Source: Straminergon stramineum (lineage: Eukaryota > Streptophyta > Bryopsida > Hypnales > Calliergonaceae). Taken from it: a stretch of 64,000 nt of DNA. Below, one piece after another: positions 24,243 to 34,647 of the stretch (the stretch's first letter is position 1; every line of letters begins with the position of its first letter). The notes below the pieces were generated by a model, which saw only the letters and a list, made by a program, of their open reading frames with translations, was not told where the DNA came from and ran no database searches. The translations under genes and the position numbers were made by a program. The DNA is taken from NCBI GenBank assembly GCA_963920665.1, contig OY987268.1:17052501-17116500 (forward strand). The letters run 5' to 3'.

Positions 24243-25338
24243 ATTCACCACTCAAGCCTTTACTCTCTGGAATTGTTACTTATTGAAGCCGGTCACTTCT
24301 AGTAGCTGGACACTGATTGTCTCGGAGCAATTTTGGAGCGCAACTTCTTTGTTTGCTCCAAATCATGGCATTACTAATCGTGAGGGCTGAAAACTGCATT
24401 CAGTACGGTCCGAATCATGTGTTGAGGAACTCTGTGGATTAATCTTCAGATTTTTTTCTGACTAATTTAAGTTTGAGACTCGTGGATTCCTTACTCCGCC
24501 TACGTCAAAAAATTCTTTATAACTGTTGTGTAACCTTACCTCTCTTTGCTTGTGAGGAACGTTACTCAGTGTGTCCAGTAGAGTACGCTTAAAGACGGGT
24601 ACTTTCTTACGACCTCTATCAGTCGCTAGGATTTACTCAAAGTTTCCATGGTTTCTTACAGATTTCAGATATAATTACTGCGCCATCATGCAAAGATATC
24701 TTGAAACATCGTTTACGATCTGAGAACTCCTTTTAAGGTTTCAGGGTTTATTATTCCATCACTTCCTGGCAATGGTTACAGCGCTGGAACAATGTTATCC
24801 GGCTTGTATTTTACGGCTTGTAACACATAAGGCCTGTTCACGCAGACCACGACATTGAAGCTCGCATTTGAGCGATGAAGTAAGAAAGGACAAACATGAG
24901 GTCTGGTTTTCTGGAAGCAATTAAGAGCGAAGAGTGTTGCTTCACTAATCTGACTGGGTATACAAGCAATTGGTGCAGCTGGCGTGGTATACAAGCTCAG
25001 TTGTATAGACATGTTCTGTTCCTTGGTTCGCACATCTATTTCAAGGTGAGTGTTTTTATTTGTACTCCCAATGAAAACGAAGCACGAAAGCAACGGGTGT
25101 ACAACCACACTAGGTCACCACAAATGCACTGGGCCTACGAATGTAGGAGCTGAAGGTTAGACTTCAAAATGGCCGTTTCTTCCTAGGAAACCAGTGTTGC
25201 AGACGAAAGAGACCACCGTCTTGAAGTCAAAGCTTCTGCATATCAAGGCCCAGTTCATTTCTAGCTTTTCTGTTCACCAATTGAAGGCTCCATTATAGAT
25301 TTCAACATGCCAAATTGTCTAGTTCTTACAGGAGGAGT
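24243..25338. other. 3' flank of the JmjC gene; no other gene recognised
   Basis: Moderate base composition near the gene. A minus-strand frame at 24776-25108 has no recognised domain, so I leave it uncalled. Confidence 0.4.
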
Positions 25339-26049
25339 GGGCAATCGCAAGAAACACTTGTACTATTTTCTAGCACATGTTGAATGCTAATTTGTTTTTG
25401 GTCTGAGATTTGCGTTATGGGCTCCAAAAGCCTCAAAATTCATAAGACACTCATGACAATTTTATACCTTGACCAATTTTTTCCCATTTAAAAAAATGTT
25501 TTACCATCCACTAGTAGACCCCAAGTTTATGTTACACTTGACAATTTGTGGGGTAATACTATTTCTAGCCCCCCAAAAGAAATTTGGAGCTAAAATGAAA
25601 TTTGGAGCAAATGGTCTTTTAGTGAACTAGATGCTATTCTTCAAAGGAATTATTGAAATAGTTAACTATGGAAGTTCACAAAGTGAGCTTCTTCTTGCTT
25701 ACATTTTGAAATATGTAAAATATTTTGCATGGATGTTTCTTTTGGTGAATGATCATCTCCATAGAGTTCTTACAAAGGAACAATTCTTATTTTTTTTTCA
25801 AATTTTTTTTACTATTTTTTTCAAATTGAGATGCCAAAATACATAGTTTCTTGAGAATTTGCACATGATTAGTTCTCTTACTTAGAGAATTTTTCTATGC
25901 TTTATTTTCCAAAGGTATAATCTTCTTAAAGGTGTATACATTGACCATATTCTCAAATGTTTCAATTATTTAATTTTAAAGTAGTCTAGAAAATATCAGA
26001 TGTATTGTGAAAATGCAACAAAATCAATAGGTGAATTTTGCAATCACCC
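25339..26049. mobile_element. Diverged copy of a ~710-bp TIR element
   Basis: Homologous along its length and in the same orientation to 44241-44960. Shared anchors include GCAAGAAA.ACTTGT near the left end, CTCATGAC, ATCCACTAGTAGACCCC (against ATCCAAAAATAGACCCC) and CACAAAGTGAGCTTCTT. The left end GGGCAATCGC and right end GCAATCACCC form eroded inverted termini. No transposase. Confidence 0.65.
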
Positions 26050-28318
26050 AATAAGTAGTAACTCCAACATTTCTTTTGAGGTTCATGGCATAACTAAAGA
26101 AGTCATCTTGTCCCACATCAAGTCTCCAAGAACCAACATTCTTATTGCATTTTTAATCAATACAATTGGTATGTCTTTAATGAATACTACAGCCAAGCCC
26201 AAATTATTTAATACCCTAGTTTGTTTGTCTCTTTTAGCTTAGGACCATTTAGGTAGTCCAAATTTTCAAAGTATTCTAAGGAGCTATTTAGAAAAATAAT
26301 TTATAGATGATTTCCAAATAATTTATTGATGAGTTGTAAGCTATGACTCAAGGATAACATTCATATGGTTGGTTTGTCATTGCTTTGATTACCAAATATT
26401 TCTTAATAAAATGTGAAACCAAAATTTCAAATTGTTAGAAATAAATAATATGATTGTAGACTTGTAGTGAGATTCTTTATGTTAAGTTGTTAACCCCTAA
26501 GTAGTAGCATTTGGAATTTTTAAAATATTTTTATTGTCTATTTTCCTTCAATTCCCAAACTAAACAAGTTTTCCAAGTAAGGAGTGCAATTAATTGATTA
26601 TGTTCTCTATTTTTTACTCAAAATAAAAAATTTGTAGATTTTTTCGCAGATTTTTTGCCAATATTTTCAAATTGCAACCATTTTTTCCCAACACCTAGGT
26701 TGCCGTAGACAATGTACAAACTGAAAGTAGAATAACTTTTAGATGGCGCATGATTCTCATTCATCCATTATTGCAGATGAACCTAGTGTCAAGCTATCAA
26801 TGAACCATTTTGTGGAAATCAATGCACAAAGCCTAACACTTGTGTATTATTTTGTAGTAAATGTCGAATTGAACTTTATCAGAATCGGATGAAATTTTGA
26901 GTTTTCCAAGGGAGGAAAACTCAAAAATTGTTATCAGTCGCACTGTTCTGGTACTTCTGTACGTCTTCAGTGAATGAAGCTTTTGCTAGATTGTAGAAAA
27001 GTTGTGACCATTAAGGAAACTTTTATCTTTGATAATGTGAGTCAAAATTCGAACCTTGCTTTTATCAGCTTGCATGTTCCAAAGTTCCAAAAGTTTGATT
27101 CTTAGTATTCAAATGACATGAAACCCACGCATGAACCAATTCTGACCCAAAATTATGGCTGCTGGCTAATTCTATTTGCAGTTCTCGAGGGACAAAGCTG
27201 AACATTGCCAAGGTCTGGTGCTACTTTCCTCCAAAGGGACTGATCTCCAGTTTTGGGTTAAATTCGTGCAATTCTGGGTGCCAAACTTTAAGTTGTTTCA
27301 GCAAGTACACATATATTTAACTCTCCAAACCACTGGAGCCCTACAAGATTCTCACGCACAGATACATGATTTGCCAAACACAATTTAACCTCTTTACTCA
27401 AATCAGTTTGCAAAGCTTCTGCTGAATTCCATTCCACCGGATTGCACAGTAAGTTCCAAAGAAATTTCAGAATTCAAGCCACAAGCCGACTTTTGAGTAA
27501 GCATCTCAAGGGATCGATGCAGAAGGCTGTACAACTAGTTACACAGAAAGGGAAATCATAAGAATGACGCTGTGGGTATACTAATGATTCATTTGTACTA
27601 TTAGTAACCCCACTCTTCTCTGCAAAATCATATTGTATTACTCCCTAGTTAGCCTACTGAAGTTCAACTACACATGTCTTTTCACAGTACCAACGGCCAA
27701 GTTGATTCCTTGAGTATTCAGGCTAGGACAAGTTCCTTGGTTGACATTCGATTAATATCTGAATTCGGTAACTAGTCATAACAGAACTCTTCTGATAAGT
27801 ATCTTTCTGCAATAGTTATCACATATCCAACAGCACAAAACGCTACAAGCGAGGACTAATATAGATTTACACTCAGGTCGCGATCCCTGAAAAGTGCCAG
27901 AGTGGTGGAACTCCACCAATTATTTTAACGAAATTCGCGTTACGTTGCTGGTGTCGAGGACAGGCCCGCAGATCGAAGACTGACGCTATTTCAGTATCAC
28001 AGTTGGGAGCGACCCCTGGGAAAGGCCGATCGGTTCAGCCAGGTATTAAGTTAAATTTCAGGTCGCGAGCTCAGCCAAGTGCCAGATTGGATCAAGTTTG
28101 CCAATTTAACGAAATCGACATTACACTGCTGGTAGAGCTGGCCAGGCCAGCGTAAGCAGGCTATCATTGAAGAATTGTGTTCCAATTCAAAGCTCAAAAA
28201 TACTTTCAAAGAAGTAGAATGCATGACGTTCGGCCCTACTTACTTGATACCAAACCTGGAAATCCTGCACTACTTAGAATATATCAAGAGATCTGATCGA
28301 TCGACACCCCGACCCTAC
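26050..28318. other. Intergenic region; 3' flank of the gulonolactone oxidase gene at its right end
   Basis: AT-rich to about 26,650, then mixed composition. No gene-like frame is recognised. A diverged tandem repeat occupies 27874-28160. The last ~150 bp are the probable 3' UTR of the minus-strand oxidase. Confidence 0.45.
27874..28160. repeat. Diverged tandem repeat, period about 185 bp
   Basis: CAGGTCGCG at 27874 and 28059 each begins a unit continuing with aagtgccaga..gg, then ccaatt..ttaacgaaat and a gctggt block. The second copy is truncated or eroded. Its origin is unknown; it lies just downstream of the oxidase gene. Confidence 0.6.
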
Positions 28319-31300
28319 CTAGCGACACACGCTCGCATCTCTGTAAAACAACCCCGAAGTACAAACACTATACTTTGTCCCCTGCGCACAATGCTCATCC
28401 CTGCTGCACTTACAATTCCCTTCCACCGCACAACCCTTCCCATCACTCACCGGCGAGCCCGAGATCCCAAGTATCGCATCCGACCATTCACTAGAAAATA
28501 ACCCCTTCGGATCAAACTTCTCCTTCACCGCCAAAAACTCCCCCAACTTCGGATACTTCCGCCAAACCCCCTCAAACGCCACATTCCTGTTCTTCCCCCA
28601 ATGCGGCCTGCCGCCATGCTTATCAAACACCAACTGCTCAATCTCCTGAAACACATGCATGTCTAGTCGCGCCTTCCCCGCTTCGTCGTCGCTCTTTGAG
28701 CGTGACCACGTGAAGTCCACCATGACGGCGTCGTCCTCTTGGGCAGTTCCCATGTACGCCTCCGTTTGCTTCGTGAACCGGAAGAGAAACCCCGTATAGA
28801 GGTCCAAGTCGCAGAAAGAGCCGTTGGGGGCTTGCATTCGAACAGCCTTGATGTCGGAGATGAAGGCGTCGATGTGACCAAGAGGAATGGCCCCACCGTC
28901 GTCGAAGTAGACAAGGGCGTTGATGCGAGGGTCCCAGGAGCAGGCGACGAAGGGATTCAGGTCGCGCTGGCAGCCACCGGCGTTTTGGATGATATTCTGA
29001 AAGCCGATCACGGGGAATTGCGAGAGGGGACGGGGGGATGGCAGGACGGGTAAAGTGCTCTGCTTCTTGTAGCCGTAGGAAACGGATTGCTGGTAAGTGA
29101 CTTGCGCGAGGGCGAGGGCGCATTTGCAATCACGGCAACTAAAGGAGTCCGCAAGTTCCTCTGCAGGTTGTGAAGTTCAACACTACTGGTTAATTTCTAT
29201 CAAAACAGGAGACGAGTCCCAAACATTCATGGCCCTCGAAGACCATGTCAGTCAAAACACCAGCAACTGCACATTGATTTCATGCAACTACAGCCAGGTT
29301 TTGGAAAACGAAAGGGGACAAGGGTAATGGATTTGAGCTTTCGAGAGTGAGACTCTCCATTTTGAAACCCAAGCGACACTTTAATGGTAAGAACGTTGAC
29401 AGCAGAAATAAAATATATATTGGGATGTAGATGGATTAACATTGCAACTTAGTTTGGTAGCTAGCACATGGTTTGTAGAAGGAATTCAGTACTTTAAGGG
29501 GACTGATATGATGCTACCCGAGTAAGAGAATGGGGTCCAACACTGGTTGCTACCCATCAAAACGGACTATGAATCCCAAACATGAAGCTTGATCTCAGAT
29601 CAGTTACAAAAAAGTGGCCATCTATAGACTGCCAAAGCACTTACTGTGATTGAATTCAGGCAACTTACTACAGTACGAGCTTTCCAGTGTAAAAATTTCA
29701 TATATGAGCCCCAAGAGATTCTTAGCCCCAGAATATTAATTATCTCGTCCTAGAAATAGTACTACTGCCTGCTCAGAGTTTGATCATTGTGTTCGAAAAT
29801 GCCCTTCTAAAACTCAAAGCACTACAACAGGATGTAGCAGCAACCCATCCGCATCAATTATTTTGCGATGGGTTTGTAGCGGTTCCGGCTTCGGTTAAAA
29901 AAAAATAATGGTCCACTGTAATCCATTGCTAAAGTGCTGCAAACTTGTTGCAAAGGTCTTGGGCAAAGAACCAATGCAATTAGATGCCTAATCTGTAGCA
30001 AAAACTAATGCAATCTCAAATAGTTGAGAATGCATTGCACAACTTAGTACGAAACCATTGCAAAATTGTTTTATAGATTATTGACAGTCACTGCAAAACC
30101 GCTGTAAAAACTATTGTAATCTCAGACTTCTGTACTAGTGAAGTGTGACATTATACTACGAGGAAAATCGACGAAATTGTTGGACTTGTCGTCGAATATC
30201 TCGACTCGACCTGTCTCAACTTTGTAACCGATTCCAGACCTTACTGTCGTCTTTCTTAAAACGCCATGTTTCAAGCCGCCGAAATTGGGCCGTTTCATTA
30301 TGTCGCCTGAGAGTTGAAATCTAAGAAATCGTACATTCAGGGGTTCATGTAATTCAAATTGTGCCAATTCTAACAATAAAAATTTGCCACAAACAATATG
30401 AGCTAGATTGCGAACTTACCGTTCGTTCTTATAAGCTCCAACCCCGCCTCCGGCGCGGATGTCAGCCCCAGATAATCATTCCTGCCATCCCCAGTCACAT
30501 TAACCGCAACCCGTTCATCCTGCTTATACACCACTTCCCTCAGCCCCGGATACCAAATCACTTCCGCATACTGAAACCTCTTCGCAAACTCCCTTAGCTT
30601 CTCCCCAGAGAATCCCTCATCCCCCTCCACTCTCACCATCTCCACTTTCGATTTAAACAACGGCTCCGCTTGCAACGTCACAGTAGAAATCACCCCCAGC
30701 ACACCAAGATGCACCTTCACCGCGTTCAAATCAGGATCCAAGGAGGTGATTTCTCTCACTTGAGCGAATCCTTGGGAAGCACTCCCAGGCGTGACGATCC
30801 GCATCCCGATTACATACTCGTGCACGGCGCCGCCTTTGCCCCAGAGCGAGCTCCCGTGCGCGCAGGTGGCGAGGGAGCCTCCGAGCGTGATGCCGTCGAA
30901 GAAGGGGGAGACGTTGATGGCGAGATTGGCTTGGGCGGCCTGGTCGAGTAGTGCCCGCCAGGTGATGCCGCTCTGGACGGTTATTGTGCTGAGTTTTGTG
31001 TCGATGTGGAGGATGCTCTTGTAGTTTTTGGAGCTGATGAGCAAGCCGGAGGAGGAGCCTGGGCAGGCGAGTTTGGGGACGCTGTGGGAATAGACGGTGG
31101 AGACTTTGATTTTTTGGTGGGCTCGGGTGGCGGACGCGACGGCGGAGATGATCTCGGATTCTGTCTGTGGGTACACCACCTTCGCTGCCTGCGTGTGTAC
31201 ATCCCATCACCATTAGATCGTACTGGCGCTTTTATGAGGAGCCATATCAAGCACAGTTAGTATTCTTCAACGACTCTCTGAATATAGAAAGTTGTCACTT

Positions 31301-32251
31301 ACCTTAAGAATCTCAACGAGTTGAGAAAGAGGGCATACATGTTTAATACATAACTTCAAAAAAATTCATACATATTGTGTACACAACCTTCACAAGCCAT
31401 GTCTGGGACAACTGGACAAGGTGCCAGGGATTCATCCTAAAACTTCAACGACTCTTTCAATAGTAAAAGTTGTCACTCACCTCAAGGATCTCAGCGAGAC
31501 TAGAAACAGGGCATATACAACTTCAACTTCATATCTTCAAAGTTTGTCACATTAATCATGTACTACAGTGGTACATGACTTTCACAAGACCTATCCGGAC
31601 GTAGAAGGTGTAGGTATTCATCTATGAACTTGCATTAGCGGTCTTGTGATTGGAGACTCGTCTACATACAAGATAATAGCTTTGATCAAGTGCTTGTGAC
31701 AACTCACCCTTTCAGATATATGAAGCAATGAAAAAAACTCAAAGTCTTAACTAGCGTCCACAGAGAGCATACATGGGTGTTCATGCCGCTCAAAATCTCT
31801 GTACATAGATTCTTTTCACACTGTCGGATGTTAAAGGCACCTGCTCAAGAATGTTACGTACTAGATCAACAATGAAGACTCATCTTCAAAAATATTCAAG
31901 AGAAGCTGAAATTTCCAAGTACCCATTACTTCTGCATGCTCCTTATGTGGATCCTCTCATTCCAACATTGGAAGCACTCAACGTCAGTCATTGTTTTTTT
32001 CTTACACTACACTGTAACTCGCTCGTAGCGATCGATATATTGATCAATTCGCAGATTTCCAGCATTCAAACAATTACTACCTTGCAAGGAATTCTGTCGT
32101 TCCAGAGCCCGTACGCATTGTTGAGAGTGCATCCAGTGGCGTCACATTGCTCCGGCGCGTCGGGTAGGACAGCGTTCACTGGAGCCACTGTCACCAAAAA
32201 GCTCCATACCACCAACGCCAACGCGAATCGCCAGCTCGCTCCGCCTGCCAT
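28319..32251 (-). CDS. GULLO: L-gulonolactone oxidase-like FAD enzyme, secreted (GulLO family)
   Basis: Three exons on the minus strand, 32251-32081, 31188-30420 and 29160-28319, encode about 593 residues in a consistent frame. Residues 1-28 form a signal peptide (FALALVVWSFLVTVAP, then VNA). CDATGCTLNNAYGLWNDRIPCKAAKVVYPQTE is the typical N-terminus, followed by the FAD-binding domain (about 58-240: HSVPKLACPGSSSGLLIS, SPFFDGITLGGSLATCAHG, HLGVLGVISTV). The sugar-lactone oxidase domain follows, with ACSWDPRI, RPHWGKNRNVAF (the HWGK motif of aldonolactone oxidases) and FDPKGLFSSEWSD. A Cys-rich C-terminus ends in DASVCR. Plant GulLO proteins oxidise L-gulono-1,4-lactone toward ascorbate, often with low activity, and are apoplastic or secretory. 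Length matches Arabidopsis GulLO proteins (about 590). Intron 1 carries a tandem repeat, and intron 2 a CACTA MITE and a coding-like segment. Confidence 0.93.
29820..30140. mobile_element. CACTA-type MITE (321 bp) in oxidase intron 2, TSD AAG
   Basis: It begins CACTACAACAGG and ends CTGTACTAGTG, the CACTA/TAGTG termini of the En/Spm superfamily. The 3-bp target duplication AAG is exact (29817-29819 and 30141-30143). Degenerate ttgcaa/ctgcaa words recur in the subterminal parts, as in CACTA elements. There is no coding capacity. Confidence 0.82.
30141..30369 (-). other. Coding-like segment inside oxidase intron 2 (cryptic exon or captured gene fragment)
   Basis: On the minus strand an open frame runs from just after a TTGTTAG acceptor-like site (30376-30370) to a stop at 30122-30124 inside the adjacent CACTA MITE. 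The translation (KRPNFGGLKHGVLRKTTVRS, then YKVETGRVEIFDDKSNNF) has protein-like composition and CG-containing codons unlike the AT-rich intron around it. It would be in frame with exon 2, but the intron between them would be only 50 nt, below the usual plant minimum. I do not recognise the family. It is not needed for the oxidase, which is complete without it. Confidence 0.4.
31262..31810. repeat. Diverged tandem repeat in oxidase intron 1, unit about 180 bp
   Basis: Copy one starts near 31265 (ttcttcaacgactctct) and copy two near 31442 (acttcaacgactctttc). Both continue with agttgtcact.acct.aag.atctca.cgag, a gagggcata/cagggcata block, and cttcacaagcc / tttcacaagac. A third, more eroded copy begins near 31680 (gtgcttgtgacaactcaccc). 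All lie within the 892-nt intron. Confidence 0.65.
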
Positions 32252-34459
32252 CGCTGCCTCAGCTACCTCTGAATTACAATCAATCCCTCAATCCACATTG
32301 ATAATCTCAGCAGAGTTCTCAAGAATCCTGTCTCTCAACAAAATGAAAATCCAGGAGTTTCATGCCCCAGTTTTAAGAAACAGTGAGGAACGATTGTGCA
32401 ATAAGATGGATGTGTAAAATTGAAGTTATTTCAACTTGGGGAGATCGGTTGTAGTGGATGTGTTGCCGGAGATGTGGCTTGAAGTCTCAACGACTTGAAT
32501 GGTGGGGTAGTTGAGAGTGACGTTCGGGGATTAAAATTGTGCACTGGCTTAACTTCTAGAGAATTCAACTTATCACGGCTAAAGCAAGGAAATTTGGACT
32601 GCACGCGCATTGTATGATTGAGAAGTTAAGTTAAATCCACCACCTTGTTCAATATCTGATCGTTGTTTCTGTCTCTTGCAGGTGCATGTCCGACCTGGTT
32701 TGTTTTTTTAAAGTTAAAATAAAAAATAATAGAGGCTTTGCGACTGAACCACTCTGGCAAAGGCCTCTTGCCTTATTAGCACGTCAAAGTGAATCATTCA
32801 GTTCTCTTTGAGGACACATCAGCGGACTGTTCTCTCACCAATTATCTCGGTGTTGTATTTAACCCTTTAGTGACCGTGGTTGATTTGGAGGGCGAGGGCA
32901 ATTTTTGAATACAATTTTGTCAAAGTGAAATTTTGTAGCCACTTTGAGGATGAAATCCAAGATCAGATTCTATCAATTGGTTCTATACAGTAGATACTTG
33001 AACCAAACAAAAAATGAAAGTGATCCAATGGTGCACATGCTTGTAAATAATCTTCAAAGGTTGATATGTTATAAACAGCCTTCAGCATTGATGCTACCTA
33101 TGATCTGCCACAATTGGGCATTAATTTTAGTAAATGCTCCAATAATCAATCAAAAACCTTCTGACTAGTTCTTTCACACATATTAGTAATCATCCCTTAC
33201 ATTAAATATGTATTTCTTTATGATATTTCACTTGCAAAGGTTTGGGACATTTAAGTTTGGATAAGCATAGTTGATGCATTTTTGCATGCACTCTCTTGAA
33301 ATTGGTTTTTTTTGGAGCGTATGAAGATACTCTAAGTGCATTGTTCCCTGGTTTTTTTGAAATCAAATGTTTTGTGAACAGTAGCAAACAAAAAGTCCCA
33401 AAATCGACCAAAAATTGGTCAACCGGGCACTAAAGGATTAACTAGTTTTTGGTCGATTATAAAATTGATTGACTGGGCACAAAAGGGTTGACCTGGTAGA
33501 AACACTTGAAAACAACACTTTTGCTAGCCCCTACTATCTCAAAGATCAAAGATGAAGTTACCAAAAGAATTTGATGAGATTATTGGCAAACTCACTGTGA
33601 GAAATGCTACCCGCCAAGAGGTTTCATAATTTTATAATGGTCTTGTTTTATTTAACAAATCCTCAAAGTTGAGAATATAGAGTAGCTTATATGTAACACT
33701 CAATAGACTCACCTTGAACGGATACCTTTGAGGCACAAATGTCTCAATTCTCATTTGATTTTTTGAAAACGTTCCTCACCTCTCATTGATTGTATCTCAA
33801 AAGTTGTGGTGATTTTGAGTCTAGAAGTGTTCATTTTACTCATTTTTTAGGTGTTGGAGAACAATCTAAAATGGCACTTGTAGGTGTTTCTACCTTACGC
33901 GTAAAGTTGATTGAAATATAGAATAATTTTACAAAAAATTGTAAGGTATATGCATAGCTATGATTATTGATGCAATGATGCCCAAATATGATACCTACAT
34001 TTGGACAAACTTGCAATCCTAAAATCTATGTATTGATGACACAAGATGTGTACAATCAAAACATGAGAGTCAAGGAGAGCCAAGTGTTGTTTCTTGGTAC
34101 ACATACAAACAATACTTTTCAGTCTCATGATTTATTTATATGGTGTTCAAAAATTGCATGCCAAAGTGAGCCGTGTCACTCCTCTTTTGCTTGTAAGTAA
34201 GATATAATAAAAGAATTTTTGTTTAATAATTATAGGGATTTTTAAAATTTTATTTCTCAAAATCTTAATTCCATTCTTCAACATTAAAAATTAAAATTTA
34301 CAATTTGTATTCCTTCCATTCCAAACTAATCATCATATAGGCCTTTATTTTCTATCCCAAAGTGATCATCCTATTGCACTTTGTGACATTGGGAATCAAT
34401 TGGATTCGGCTTTTGAATGCTATTTGGAACCAACTAAACAACTCCAAGTAGTAGTTCCC
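32252..34459. other. 5' flank of the oxidase gene, then AT-rich intergenic DNA
   Basis: 32252-32900 is the probable promoter and 5' UTR of the minus-strand oxidase. It contains a short imperfect hairpin at about 32731-32772 (agaggctttgc against gcaaaggcctct). The rest is AT-rich with short meaningless frames. Confidence 0.45.
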
Positions 34460-34462
34460 CCT

Positions 34463-34644
34463 CACTACAAGAAAACCTTGTTGGTTTTAACAAAATCCAA
34501 GTGACATGAAATGGAGTTTTCTACCAAAAAACGCAATTTTCAGGAAACTGCGTTTAGGCCAACGTAGAAACTATGTTTTTTGGTAGAAAACTCCATTTCA
34601 CGTCACCTAGATTTTGTTGAAACCAACAAGGTTTTCTTCTAGTG
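34463..34644. mobile_element. CACTA-type MITE (182 bp), TSD CCT
   Basis: It starts CACTACAAGAAAACC and ends GGTTTTCTTCTAGTG, the canonical plant CACTA terminal sequence. The target duplication CCT is exact (34460-34462 and 34645-34647). The arms stay paired for more than 70 bp (for example AAATGGAGTTTTCTACCAAA near 34518 against its complement near 34580), so the element is essentially one long hairpin. Confidence 0.9.
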
Positions 34645-34647
34645 CCT

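Noticed and set aside
24776..25108. 110-residue minus-strand frame downstream of the JmjC gene.
   Set aside because: No recognised motif, no obvious splice partners and ordinary composition; too weak to call a gene.
28638..29129. Arg/Pro-rich frames overlapping oxidase exon 3.
   Set aside because: Out-of-frame shadows of the oxidase, whose frame carries the family motifs.
32731..32772. Short hairpin as a terminator-like or small-RNA structure.
   Set aside because: Only about 11 paired bases with a mismatch; such structures are common by chance.
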